The translations under genes were made by a program, and so were the position numbers. A stretch of DNA of 64,000 nucleotides from Micromonospora costi (lineage in GTDB: Bacteria > Actinomycetota > Actinomycetes > Mycobacteriales > Micromonosporaceae): contig NZ_RBAN01000011.1 of NCBI RefSeq assembly GCF_003626655.1, positions 1-64,000 on the forward strand. Direction: 5' to 3'. Shown here one piece after another: positions 41,626 to 50,399 of the stretch (positions are counted from its first letter, which is position 1; each line of letters starts with the position of its first letter). The notes under the pieces are model-generated. The model had not been told where the DNA came from. It ran no database searches and saw nothing but the letters and a program-made list of their open reading frames with translations.

Positions 41626-42629
41626 GTATGCCGTTGCGTCAGAGCCTGCGTATCGCGAGATACCTGGCCGGACAGAAGATTCGCCGTCAGAAGCGGTTCC
41701 CGCTGCTGCTGGAGCTGGAGCCGCTGTTCGCCTGCAACCTCAAGTGCGCGGGCTGCGGCAAGATCCAACAGCCGGCGAGCCTGCTCAAGCGCCGGATGCC
41801 GGTGGAACAGGCGGTCGCCGCCGTGGAGGAGTGCGGCGCTCCGATGGTCTCCATCGCCGGCGGGGAACCGCTCATGCACCCCGAGATCGACAAGATGGTC
41901 GGCGAACTGGTGCGGCGCAAGAAGTTCGTGTTCCTCTGCACCAACGCCGTCCTGCTGCCCAAGAAGATCGACAAGTTCCGCCCGTCGCCGTACTTCGCGT
42001 TCACCGTCCACATCGACGGGCTGCGGGAGCGCCACGACGCGGCCGTGTGCAAGGACGGCGTCTTCGACGCCGCCGTGGAGGCGGTGCGCGACGCGAAGCG
42101 GCGGGGCTTCCGGGTCACCACCAACACGACGTTCTTCAACACCGACACCCCGCAGACCGTCATCGAGGTGCTCGACTACCTCAACGACGACCTGAAGGTC
42201 GACGAGATGATGCTGTCGCCGGCGTACGCCTACGAGAAGGCGCCCGACCAGGAGCACTTCCTCGGTGTCGTGGAGACCCGGGAGCTGTTCCGCAAGGCGT
42301 TCTCCGGTGGCCGCCGCGCCCGCTGGCGGCTGAACCACTCGCCGCTGTTCCTCGACTTCCTGGAGGGGAAGGTCGACTTCCCCTGCACGGCGTGGGCGAT
42401 CCCGTCGTACTCCCTGCTGGGCTGGCAGCGTCCCTGCTACCTCATGGGCGACGGGTACGCGGCGAGCTACCGGGAGCTGCTGGACTCGACCGACTGGGAC
42501 AGCTACGGCCGGGGCCGGGACGCGCGCTGCGCGAACTGCATGGCGCACTGCGGGTACGAGCCGACGGCGGTGATGGCCACCATGTCCTCGCTGCGCGAGT
42601 CGCTGCGGGCGATGCGGGCGACCACGTGA
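41622..42629 (+). CDS. hpnH: Radical SAM adenosylhopane synthase HpnH
   Basis: A 335-aa radical SAM enzyme. The cluster motif CxxxCxxC is CNLKCAGC at about residues 38-45, followed by VSIAGGEPLMHPEI, and a C-terminal CANCMAHCGYEPTAV Cys-rich end. It adds the 5'-deoxyadenosyl group to diploptene, making the C35 skeleton. GTG 41622, with GAAGGAGG 10 nt before it, is better spaced than ATG 41628. It is the last gene of the operon; only 19 bp separate it from the convergent SDR gene, without an obvious terminator. Confidence 0.9.
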   Translation: MSMPLRQSLRIARYLAGQKIRRQKRFPLLLELEPLFACNLKCAGCGKIQQPASLLKRRMPVEQAVAAVEECGAPMVSIAGGEPLMHPEIDKMVGELVRRKKFVFLCTNAVLLPKKIDKFRPSPYFAFTVHIDGLRERHDAAVCKDGVFDAAVEAVRDAKRRGFRVTTNTTFFNTDTPQTVIEVLDYLNDDLKVDEMMLSPAYAYEKAPDQEHFLGVVETRELFRKAFSGGRRARWRLNHSPLFLDFLEGKVDFPCTAWAIPSYSLLGWQRPCYLMGDGYAASYRELLDSTDWDSYGRGRDARCANCMAHCGYEPTAVMATMSSLRESLRAMRATT

Positions 42630-42648
42630 GTCACCGCGGCGGGCGGGC

Positions 42649-43398
42649 TCAGCCGAACCGGGACGCGAGCCGGCGGTACACGGCCGGCAGCAGGCCCCGG
42701 ACGGCCACCGGGACGCGCAGCCAGCGGGGCACGTACACCTCGGCCCGGTCCCGGACGATCGCGTCGGCGATCGCGTCGGCGACCCGGTCGGGCGGCAACG
42801 GGCGGGGGCGCCGCCGCCGGTACGGCTGGCCCCGCCGGGCGAAGAACGGCGTGTCCACCACGCCGGGCACCACGGTGCTGACGGCCACCCGGCGGCTCGT
42901 GAGCTCCAGCCGCAGGCTCTGCGCGAACGCGTCCAGGCCCGCCTTGCTGGCCGCGTAGACGGCCTCGCCGCCGACGCCGAGCCGGCCGGCGATCGAGCCC
43001 ACGAACACCAGGTGCCCGCCGCGGTGACACATGCCGGGCAGCAACGCCCGGGTCAGTTCGATGGGCGCGCGCAGGTTCACGGCGAGCAGTTCGTCGGCGA
43101 GCGAATCGGCCATCCCGGCGAACGGACCGGCCCAGCCGACGCCGGCGTTGTTCACGAGCACGTCCACCCGGGTGTAACGGGCCAGGGCCTGCTCGGCCAG
43201 CTCGCGCCCGGCGTTCGGGCGGCTCAGGTCGGCCGGCAGGGTGGTGGCGCCGGTCTCCGCGGCCAGCCGCGCGAGGCGGTTGGTGTCCCGGCCGGCCGCG
43301 ACGACCTGGCTTCCGGCCAGCGCGAGCCGCCGTACCACGGCCGCCCCGATCCCCGACGACGCTCCGGTGACCAGCACCACGGCGCCGGTCAGGCGCAT
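42649..43398 (-). CDS. Short-chain dehydrogenase/reductase
   Basis: A 249-aa classical SDR. The cofactor motif TGASSGIG is at about residue 11, NNAGVG follows, and the catalytic Ser-Tyr-Lys is GSIAG...YAASK (Tyr about 145). It overlaps the upstream glycosyltransferase/acyltransferase gene by 10 nt, so they form an operon. Standing tail-to-tail with hpnH, it may act on the hopanoid side chain, for instance reducing an aldehyde intermediate (inference). Confidence 0.8.
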   Translation of the reverse strand: MRLTGAVVLVTGASSGIGAAVVRRLALAGSQVVAAGRDTNRLARLAAETGATTLPADLSRPNAGRELAEQALARYTRVDVLVNNAGVGWAGPFAGMADSLADELLAVNLRAPIELTRALLPGMCHRGGHLVFVGSIAGRLGVGGEAVYAASKAGLDAFAQSLRLELTSRRVAVSTVVPGVVDTPFFARRGQPYRRRRPRPLPPDRVADAIADAIVRDRAEVYVPRWLRVPVAVRGLLPAVYRRLASRFG

Positions 43399-46331
43399 CG
43401 CGGCACCCCGGGCGCGGCCCCGCGCACCCGCCCCCCGGTGCCGTTTCCCGTCGCGGTGCCGGGCGCCGGGTCGGCGGCCGGCCCCACGTCGCGCCGCACG
43501 TGCGCGCCCGCGGCGCCACCCGCGGGGATCCCGTCCCCGGCCGTTCGCGCGGTACCGTCCCGGGCCGTCCGGGCGGCGCCGGCCAGGTCGCCGGTGGCGG
43601 CCGCGGCTTGCCGGGCGGTCTCGGCCGCGCCCGCGCGGGCTCCCGCCGTGACACGGTCGTCCCGCTCGGCGGCGGCTTCGGCGAGCAGCTCGGCCAGGCC
43701 GCTCCGGAGGGCGCCGACGACCTTCTCGCCGACGTCGGCCAGCGCCTCGTTGAGGATCACCCCGACGTCGAAGCTGGACCCGCAGCGCAGCAGGCAGATG
43801 CCGAGGTGGACGCCCTCGGCCAGGGCGACGACCGGCGCGGAGGACCGGACCGGAGCCCCGGCGAGCAGCCGCGGATGGAAGTGCGCCGGGACGTACGAGA
43901 CGACCACGTTGAGCCGCCGGCTCGTGTAGACGCGACGGGCCAGGGCCCCGTGCAGCGGCGCGGGAAGCAGCCCCATGGCCCGCATCACCATCCCGGCGGC
44001 CTCGGGTTCGCCGCTGCTCAGCGCGTCGCGCAGCGCCCGCCGTACGCCGGCGACGCGGTCGCGCGTCGGGATCCTCCCGAGCGGAAGGTCGAGGGTCACC
44101 GCTCCGGTCCAGTTGCCGTGGGTCGGTGCCCGCCGCCGCCGGTCGCGGGAGACGGGGAACATCGCCCGCAGCCGTGGCGGCGCCGGTGCCGGGTGCGCCT
44201 CGGCGAGCGCCGCGGCGGTGAGCGCGACCATCAGCTCGCTCGGGTGGGCCCGGCAGGCGCGCGACGCGCGGAGGACGTCGGCGGCCGGCAGGCTGGTGCT
44301 GAGAAGGCGCCGCCGGGGCGAGTCGACCCGCCGGTTGAGCGGCGTGGGGGGCGCGGAGCCCTGGGTGGCGAGCCGGGCCAGGCCGCGTACCGTCCGGCCG
44401 ACCTGCCGGGCCGCCTCCCGCGCGGGACCGGAGACGTGCCGCTCGGCGGTCGGCGCGGGTCGGGCGGGGGTCGGGGCTCCGCCGGACGCGGGCGTGGACC
44501 GGGCGGCCCGCTTCGGGGCGCCGTCGGCCGGGTCGAGCAGCCGTTGCAGCACGGCGATCACCGAGAGGCCGTCGCCGAGGCTGTGGTGCAGCTTGATCGC
44601 CAGGCGGGTACGGCCGTCCGGCAGCCCGCCCACGAGCAGCATCCGCCAGGGTGGCCGGTCGGTGGGCAGCGGTTCGCTCCAGAACCGGTCCACGGCGGCG
44701 CCGCCGTCGTCGCCGGCCGGGACGCGGACCTCGTCGACGTGCCCCACGGGGTCCACCGACCGGTCGACCACCCAACCGGGCCGGCGCCACCGGCCGCGGT
44801 CCACGAGGCGCCGGCGCAGGGTGGTGATGGCCGGCAACCGCCGGACCAGCAGGTCGGTCACGTCCGCCCGGGTCACCGGCCGCCCGTCGGGGCGGGGCCC
44901 CAGCTCCATGACCGTGCCGATCTGCTGGACGTCGGTCGGCGTCTCGACGTGCAGGAAGAACGCGTCCTGCGCGCGCAGCGGCCAGCTGGCCGGGCGGGCG
45001 CGCGCCGACCGGCGGCCCGGCGGCGTCCGACCTGACCCGCCGCCCGGTGCCGGGCCCGCCGCGTGGCGGGGCGCCGAGCCCTCCGTGCCGCCTGGTGCCG
45101 GGCCCGCGGCCTCGCCGGGCGCCGAGCCCGCCGCGCCGCCCGGTGCCGGGCCCGCCGCGTGGCCGGGCGCCGGGCCCTCCGCGGCGGCGGACGGCGGTCG
45201 GGATCCGGCGACCGCGGGCAGTCCCAGGTCGGGCAGCCGCGCGTCGGACGGGGCCTCGACCAGGCCGGGCGGCTGCGCGAGCCGGGTCCGGACCCCGGCG
45301 ACGAGCGTCCCGGGGCTGTGCGCCGTCTCGGCGAGCCCGGCGGCGGCCATCAGGGCGGCGTTGGCCGCGCCGTGCGCGGCGATCGGCCGGTACATCACGA
45401 TCGGTGTGCCCGTGGCCAGCGCCTCGAGCGCGGTGGCGCCGCCCGCGTTGGTGACCAGCAGCCGGGCGGCCTGCAACAGGGTCGGCATGTCGTCGACCCA
45501 GCGCCGCACGAGCAACCGGCCGGGCGGGGCGTCCAGAGCCTCCAGCCGGGCGGCGAGCGGCTCGTTGCGCCCGCACACGGCGACCACCTGGACGGCGTCG
45601 CCGATGTCCACGAGCGCGCGGATCGCCTCCTCCACCGCGCCGAAGCCGTACGACCCGCACGCCACCACCACGGCCGCCCGCTCCGGATCGAGGTCGCAGC
45701 GCCGGGCGGCGTCGGCGCGGTCACCGGGGCGGAAGTCGCCGAGGACCGGAGGCGCGCAGACGCCCAGCGGCGCGCCCGGCGCCGCGACCGCCGCGACCGG
45801 GAGCGCGGCCGGGTGCACCACCACGTTGAGGTCCAGCTCCCGGTACACCCAGAACGGGTGTGGGGCGAAATCGGAGACCCAGGCGCCGATCGGCACGCCG
45901 AGGCCGCGGCGGCGGCGCAGCCAGGCCAGGCCAGCGCTGCCCAGCGGGTAGGTGGAGACGATCAGGTCCGGGTCGAACGCCTCGACCACCGGCGCGAGTC
46001 GGCGCCCGGCCCACGAGCCGGTGAACCACTTCGCGGTGGTCGCGAACCACCGGTGCCGCCAGAGCGCGGCCCAGAAGAACTCGTACAACCACGGCGTCAT
46101 GGCGACGTTGGTCACGTAGGTGCGGCGGAAGCCGCGCCCCACGCCCGGCCCCATCACCTCGAGGGTGTCCACCCAGCCCACCCGGCTGCCGGGCCAGAGC
46201 GCGTGGACACGCTCCTCCAACGCCCGGCCGGTGGCGTCGTGCCCGCCGCCGATGTCGGCCGAGACGACCAGGACGCGCCGGGCGACCGGTTCGACCGGCG
46301 TGGCGCCGGCCGGGGCCTGGGAAGTGTTCAC
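43389..46331 (-). CDS. GT28-type glycosyltransferase fused to a WS/DGAT-type acyltransferase
   Basis: A 980-aa fusion. Residues about 18-350 form a GT-B glycosyltransferase of the MGDG-synthase/GT28 type: SADIGGGHDATG at the start, and VTNAGGATALEALATGTPIVMYRP for sugar-nucleotide binding (about 293-315). A low-complexity Pro/Ala/Gly linker with PAPGxAAG repeats covers about 385-435. Residues about 450-900 form a wax-ester-synthase/diacylglycerol-acyltransferase domain with the active-site HHxxxDG as HHSLGDG (582-588) and the conserved ...MFPVSRD and NVVVSYVP regions. A disordered Ala/Gly tail ends it. It may glycosylate and then acylate one lipid; glycerolipid or hopanoid substrates are both possible. 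The GTG start (46331) is weakly supported. Confidence 0.8.
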   Translation of the reverse strand: MNTSQAPAGATPVEPVARRVLVVSADIGGGHDATGRALEERVHALWPGSRVGWVDTLEVMGPGVGRGFRRTYVTNVAMTPWLYEFFWAALWRHRWFATTAKWFTGSWAGRRLAPVVEAFDPDLIVSTYPLGSAGLAWLRRRRGLGVPIGAWVSDFAPHPFWVYRELDLNVVVHPAALPVAAVAAPGAPLGVCAPPVLGDFRPGDRADAARRCDLDPERAAVVVACGSYGFGAVEEAIRALVDIGDAVQVVAVCGRNEPLAARLEALDAPPGRLLVRRWVDDMPTLLQAARLLVTNAGGATALEALATGTPIVMYRPIAAHGAANAALMAAAGLAETAHSPGTLVAGVRTRLAQPPGLVEAPSDARLPDLGLPAVAGSRPPSAAAEGPAPGHAAGPAPGGAAGSAPGEAAGPAPGGTEGSAPRHAAGPAPGGGSGRTPPGRRSARARPASWPLRAQDAFFLHVETPTDVQQIGTVMELGPRPDGRPVTRADVTDLLVRRLPAITTLRRRLVDRGRWRRPGWVVDRSVDPVGHVDEVRVPAGDDGGAAVDRFWSEPLPTDRPPWRMLLVGGLPDGRTRLAIKLHHSLGDGLSVIAVLQRLLDPADGAPKRAARSTPASGGAPTPARPAPTAERHVSGPAREAARQVGRTVRGLARLATQGSAPPTPLNRRVDSPRRRLLSTSLPAADVLRASRACRAHPSELMVALTAAALAEAHPAPAPPRLRAMFPVSRDRRRRAPTHGNWTGAVTLDLPLGRIPTRDRVAGVRRALRDALSSGEPEAAGMVMRAMGLLPAPLHGALARRVYTSRRLNVVVSYVPAHFHPRLLAGAPVRSSAPVVALAEGVHLGICLLRCGSSFDVGVILNEALADVGEKVVGALRSGLAELLAEAAAERDDRVTAGARAGAAETARQAAAATGDLAGAARTARDGTARTAGDGIPAGGAAGAHVRRDVGPAADPAPGTATGNGTGGRVRGAAPGVPRCA

Positions 46332-46429
46332 GGGTCACCCGCCCCATTCGTGCGATACCTGGCCGAAGACGGGTATGCGCAGGTGCCTTCGCCGGCCGCG
46401 TCCGGCGCCGTCGACTCCGGGATCGTGAC

Positions 46430-47305
46430 ATGGCTGTGGGCTTCGTGCTGGCGATCATCGCCGCGCTGTGCAGCGCCACGGCCGCGATCGTGCAGTCGAT
46501 CGGTGCGCGCCGCCTGGCCGCCACCCCGCACGTCGACCCGCGCCTGCTCCTGCGGCTGGTCCGCAACGGCCCGTACGCGGTGGGCCTGGTGCTGGACGGC
46601 GCGTCCTCCCTGTTGACGTTCACGGCGCTGCGGACCCTGCCGATCTTCGCGGTGCAGGCCGTGGGGGCGGCCAACCTCGGCATGGTGGCGCTCATCGCCA
46701 TGTGCGTACTGCGGGTGCGGCTCACCGCACGGGACTGGACGGCCATCGGCGGGGTGATCGCCGGGCTCGTGCTGCTGGTGCTCTCCGCGCTCGCCGCGCC
46801 GCCGGACCGCGTGCCCGCGAGCGCCGCCTGGTGGCTGCTCGTGGCCGTGCTCGTGCTGGCCGCCGCGGCGTACCTGGGTATGCCGAGGATGCGGGGACCC
46901 GCGCTGCCCGGCCTGCTGGCCGGGCTGTCGTTCGGGTCGGCGGCGTTGGGCGCCCGGCTGCTCGGCCGGGCCACGACCGTCGGCGCCCTGGTGGGCAGCC
47001 CGGCGACGTACGCCGTGGTGTTCGCCGGTCTCATCGGCGTGCTGCTCTACGCGGCGGCACTCCAGCGCGGCGCCGTGACGGTCGCCTCCGCCTCGTCCAT
47101 CGTCGGGCAGACCCTGGCGCCCGCGGCGGCCGGCTGGCTGCTGCTCGGAGACCGGGTACGGCCCGGCTTCACGCCCGTGGCGATCCTCGGGTTCGTGCTC
47201 GCGGTGAGCGGCGCGATCGCCCTCGCCCGGCACGCCCAACCGCACCCGCACCCGCACCCCGAGGGGGAGGACTGCGGCCCGCAGCAACGCGGGGGCGATG
47301 GGTGA
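46430..47305 (+). CDS. DMT/NIPA-like multipass membrane protein
   Basis: A 291-aa protein with about nine hydrophobic helices, resembling drug/metabolite transporters and NIPA-type magnesium transporters. A His/Pro-rich C-terminus (QPHPHPHPEGEDC) could bind metal. Divergent from the glycosyltransferase gene, and 274 bp upstream of a second DMT-like gene, with which it shares layout rather than obvious sequence identity. Confidence 0.65.
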   Translation: MAVGFVLAIIAALCSATAAIVQSIGARRLAATPHVDPRLLLRLVRNGPYAVGLVLDGASSLLTFTALRTLPIFAVQAVGAANLGMVALIAMCVLRVRLTARDWTAIGGVIAGLVLLVLSALAAPPDRVPASAAWWLLVAVLVLAAAAYLGMPRMRGPALPGLLAGLSFGSAALGARLLGRATTVGALVGSPATYAVVFAGLIGVLLYAAALQRGAVTVASASSIVGQTLAPAAAGWLLLGDRVRPGFTPVAILGFVLAVSGAIALARHAQPHPHPHPEGEDCGPQQRGGDG

Positions 47306-47378
47306 CATGTCGGTGCTCCCAGGCGGTTCGCGGTTCAGGGGCGCGGGTCGGCCACCCCTTCGGAACAATCATCAGCTT

Positions 47379-47408
47379 AAACACCGTTTACGTATTCTTG
47401 CGGTGTTT
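47379..47408. promoter_or_regulatory. AAACACCG/CGGTGTTT inverted repeat
   Basis: A perfect 8-bp inverted repeat with a 14-nt AT-rich centre (47379-47386 with 47401-47408), in the 274-bp gap between the two DMT-like genes. It may be an operator of the downstream gene or a weak terminator of the upstream gene. The rest of the gap shows nothing further that I can name. Confidence 0.35.
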
Positions 47409-47579
47409 GCCGGCACTGCCCCCACCGAACCGGCCGCCGGCGGCAGGCGTTTACCACCGGCTATGTCGGGAAGGCGCGCCGGACCGCCGCACGTGCGGGC
47501 GGGCCGCCGTGCGGCACGGAGCGGCAGAACGCGGACGACATGGTGAGGAGACGCAGGTGACCATGCCGGTTGGCGTGCG

Positions 47580-48458
47580 GTGAACGCGACGGGGGAGCTG
47601 CTCGCCGGCATCCCGATCGCCCTGGCTGCCGCCGCGGCGTTCGGCGCGTCCGGCGTGCTGCAGTTTCGGTCGGGCCGCCAGGTGCCCGAGGAGCCGGCGG
47701 GCCGGCCCACCCTCCTGGCCCACCTGATACACATCCCGAGCTGGCGCTGGTCGGTGGTGCTCGCCGCAGCGGCGTTCGCCTTCCAGGTGGCCGCGCTGAG
47801 CCTCATCCCGCTCATCCTGGTGCAACCGCTGCTGGTGACCGGGCTCGTCTGGTACGTGCTGCTCTTCGCCGCGTTCGAGCACGACCGCCCCGACCGCACG
47901 ATCCTGCTGGAATCCACCCTGTGCCTGTTCGGTCTCGCCGCGTTCCTGATCATCGCCGAGCCCGGACGCGGGCAGGGGAGAGGCCTGGATTCCTTCTGGG
48001 CGGCGCTCCTGCTGATCGTCGCCGTGGTGGCCGCCGTGGGCCTGTGCCTGTTGGCCGCGTTGAAGCTCGACCGGAAGTGGCGTCCCATGCCGTTGGCGCT
48101 GGCCGCCGGTGTCTGCTACGGCGTGACGGCCGGTCTCATCAGCAGTCTCGCGTTCCATCTGCAGGAGAGCCCGTGGCAGATCTTCGTCCAGTGGCAGGCG
48201 TACGCCATCCTGGTGCTCGGTCCGTTCGGGGTGCTGCTGAGCCAGAACGCCTACCAGGCCGGCCCGCTGGGCGCCCCGGCGCTCGCGGCGATCACCGTCA
48301 CCGACCCGTTGGTGGCCATCGTGGTCGGGTTGGTCTGGCTGGACGAGTCGATCCGGGGCGGTCCGGCGCCCTCCCTGGGCGAGGCGCTCTCGCTCGTGGT
48401 GGTGGTCCTCGCGGTCGTCATGCTGGCCCGGCGCGCGCCGCACGTGAAGGGTGGCTAG
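47580..48458 (+). CDS. Second DMT/NIPA-like multipass membrane protein
   Basis: A 292-aa protein with about nine membrane helices; it has a typical DMT opening (AAAAAFGASGVLQF) and a late TVTDPLVAIVVGLVWLDE segment. It is possibly a magnesium or metabolite transporter. GTG 47580 is the start: no closer ATG exists, and a GAGGAGACGCAGGTG stretch lies upstream. Ends 40 bp before the convergent carbonic anhydrase gene. Confidence 0.65.
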   Translation: MNATGELLAGIPIALAAAAAFGASGVLQFRSGRQVPEEPAGRPTLLAHLIHIPSWRWSVVLAAAAFAFQVAALSLIPLILVQPLLVTGLVWYVLLFAAFEHDRPDRTILLESTLCLFGLAAFLIIAEPGRGQGRGLDSFWAALLLIVAVVAAVGLCLLAALKLDRKWRPMPLALAAGVCYGVTAGLISSLAFHLQESPWQIFVQWQAYAILVLGPFGVLLSQNAYQAGPLGAPALAAITVTDPLVAIVVGLVWLDESIRGGPAPSLGEALSLVVVVLAVVMLARRAPHVKGG

Positions 48459-48497
48459 TGCGCGCCGAGGCCCGCGCGGCGGTCGCGCCCGGCGGGG

Positions 48498-49205
48498 TCA
48501 GGAGACCAGGCTGACCCGGCCGTTGTCGAGGTCGTAGCGCGCGCCCACCACGGCCAGCGCACCCTCGTGCACCTTCTCGGCGATGATCGGGCTGCGGTGG
48601 AGCAGCGACCGGACCTGCGCCCGCACGTTCGCCCGGACGGCGTTCTCGACCGCGTCGCCGGGCTGGTCGAGGACGGGCTCGACCACCGGCCGGAGGCTGT
48701 CGACGATCGTGCCGATGTGACCCGGGGCCGTGCCGCCCGAGCGGATGGCCTCGATGGTGGCGGTGATCGCACCGCACCGCTCGTGACCCAGGACGACGAT
48801 CAACGGGCTGCCGAACTCCTCGACCGCGAACTCGACGCTGCCGAGCAGCAGGTCGTCGACGATGTTCCCGGCGACGCGGTTGTCGAACAGGTCGCCCAGC
48901 CCCTGGTCGAAGAGCAGCTCGGGGGCGACGCGCGAGTCGGCGCAGCCGACGGTGACGGCGAACGGGTGCTGCCCGGCGGCCAGGTCGTGCAGGTCGTCGA
49001 GGCTCTGGTGGGGGTGCCGGCTGTGCCCGGTCACGAACCGGTGGTTGCCCTGCAGCAGGCGGCGCAGCGCCTGGGCCGGGGTCGGCGGGGTCGGCTCGGC
49101 GGGCGCGGCGACGGCCGTCGGGGCGACGGCGGTCGCCCCGACGGCGACGACGACGGCGCCACCGGTGGCCAGCAGCGACCGGCGGGACAGGATGGGACGC
49201 GTCAT
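48498..49205 (-). CDS. Tat-exported beta-carbonic anhydrase
   Basis: A 235-aa beta-class carbonic anhydrase (reversible hydration of CO2). An N-terminal twin-arginine signal (LSRRSLLATGGAVVVAVGA) sends the folded zinc enzyme out of the cell. Zinc ligands and catalytic pair are visible: CADSR (Cys, Asp-Arg dyad) and HERC (His, Cys). ATG 49205 follows GGGAGAT. Bacterial beta-CAs are mostly cytoplasmic, so export is a mild oddity. Confidence 0.85.
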   Translation of the reverse strand: MTRPILSRRSLLATGGAVVVAVGATAVAPTAVAAPAEPTPPTPAQALRRLLQGNHRFVTGHSRHPHQSLDDLHDLAAGQHPFAVTVGCADSRVAPELLFDQGLGDLFDNRVAGNIVDDLLLGSVEFAVEEFGSPLIVVLGHERCGAITATIEAIRSGGTAPGHIGTIVDSLRPVVEPVLDQPGDAVENAVRANVRAQVRSLLHRSPIIAEKVHEGALAVVGARYDLDNGRVSLVS

Positions 49206-49332
49206 GATGATCTCCCGTGTCGAGGTTCGCCTATTTCCTACCAGCGGTGCGTCCACTGTGGTCGCCGGTGTGATCCTCCGCGCTGTCGTGGTTCCGACGC
49301 ACGGGGCGCGCGGGGCGGCTAGCGTCGGGCGC

Positions 49333-49896
49333 GTGGGGCGGATGCGTGGCGTCCACGAGCGGCCGGCGGGGCTCACCTACCAGCCGGAGCTGGTGGATCC
49401 CGACGAGGAGCGGTCGCTGCTGACCGCCCTGGCCGCATACGACTTCGGCGAGGTCCGGATGCACGGCCAGATCGCCCGCCGGACCGTCCGCCACTTCGGC
49501 TACGACTACGATTACGGCTCGTTCCAGCTCACCGAGACGGAGGCGGTGCCGGTGGAACTGCACGAGGTCCGCGAGCGCTGCGCCCGCCTCGCCGGCGTAC
49601 CGGCCGACAGCCTGGCGCAGGCGCTGGTCACCCGGTACCCGCCCGGCGCGGTCATCGGCTGGCACCGCGACGCACCCGCCTTCGGCCCCACCGTGGCCGG
49701 TCTCTCCCTGGGCTCCGACTGCCTCCTGCGCTTCCAGCGCGGCAGGGGAGACCAGCGCCGGGTGTACGAGGTGGAGCTGGCGGCACGCTCCGCGTACGTC
49801 CTGGCGGGCGCCGCCCGGTCGAGCTGGCAGCACAGCATCCCGCCGGTGCCGCGCCTGCGCTACTCGGTGACCTTCCGGCAGGTGCGGCGATCGTGA
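49333..49896 (+). CDS. AlkB-like Fe(II)/2-oxoglutarate dioxygenase
   Basis: A 187-aa protein of the 2OG-FeII_Oxy_2 (AlkB) family. The iron His-x-Asp is HRD in IGWHRDAPAFG, the distal His lies in SSWQHSIPPV, and the 2-oxoglutarate Arg is in RLRYSVTFR. It is likely a repair dealkylase or related hydroxylase. I start at GTG 49333, which sits exactly 7 nt after TAGCGT (49320-49325), a leaderless arrangement; ATG 49342 is the alternative. Overlaps the MOSC gene by 4 nt. Confidence 0.75.
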   Translation: MGRMRGVHERPAGLTYQPELVDPDEERSLLTALAAYDFGEVRMHGQIARRTVRHFGYDYDYGSFQLTETEAVPVELHEVRERCARLAGVPADSLAQALVTRYPPGAVIGWHRDAPAFGPTVAGLSLGSDCLLRFQRGRGDQRRVYEVELAARSAYVLAGAARSSWQHSIPPVPRLRYSVTFRQVRRS

Positions 49897-50399
49897 CGGA
49901 GCTGTCGGTGCCGCGGATCGTGCAGCTGCTGGCCTCACCCGTGCACCGGTACGTCGGCCGGCCCGCCGACGGGCCGACGCCGGCCCCGGAGGGCGAAGTC
50001 GTCGAGGAGATCCAGGTCCGGGCCGGCCTCGGGATCGTGGGCGACCGGTACTTCGGCCGGCCGGCGCACCGCGAGGCGAGCGTCACGCTGATCGCGCAGG
50101 AGTCGCTGCCACCCGGCGCCGACCTGCGCCAGGTCCGCCGCAACGTGCTCACGGCGGGCATCGCCGTCGACGACCTGGTCGGCGCGGTGCTCGTGCTGGA
50201 CTCCGGCGCGGGGCCGGTGCGGTTGCGGGTCAACCGACCGGCCAACCCGTGCGCCTGGATGGACGTGGCGATCGGCCCGGGCGCCTGGAAGGCGTTGCGC
50301 CGTCGGGGCGGCGTGCGGTGCACGCCGCTCACCGACGGCGTCCTGCGGGTCGGCCCGGTGGACGTCGCGATCGAACGCCCGCCGGATCAGCGGCCCTGA
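49893..50399 (+). CDS. MOSC-domain protein
   Basis: A 168-aa protein with a MOSC-like fold (GIVGDRYFG; LIAQESL; ADLRQVRRNVLTAGI...LVGAVLVL; NPCAWMD with the Cys typical of the family). MOSC domains bind pyranopterin-molybdenum or carry sulfur. GTG 49893 overlaps the alkB-like stop as GTGA. Its last codons overlap the convergent chitinase gene by 13 bp. Confidence 0.75.
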   Translation: MTELSVPRIVQLLASPVHRYVGRPADGPTPAPEGEVVEEIQVRAGLGIVGDRYFGRPAHREASVTLIAQESLPPGADLRQVRRNVLTAGIAVDDLVGAVLVLDSGAGPVRLRVNRPANPCAWMDVAIGPGAWKALRRRGGVRCTPLTDGVLRVGPVDVAIERPPDQRP

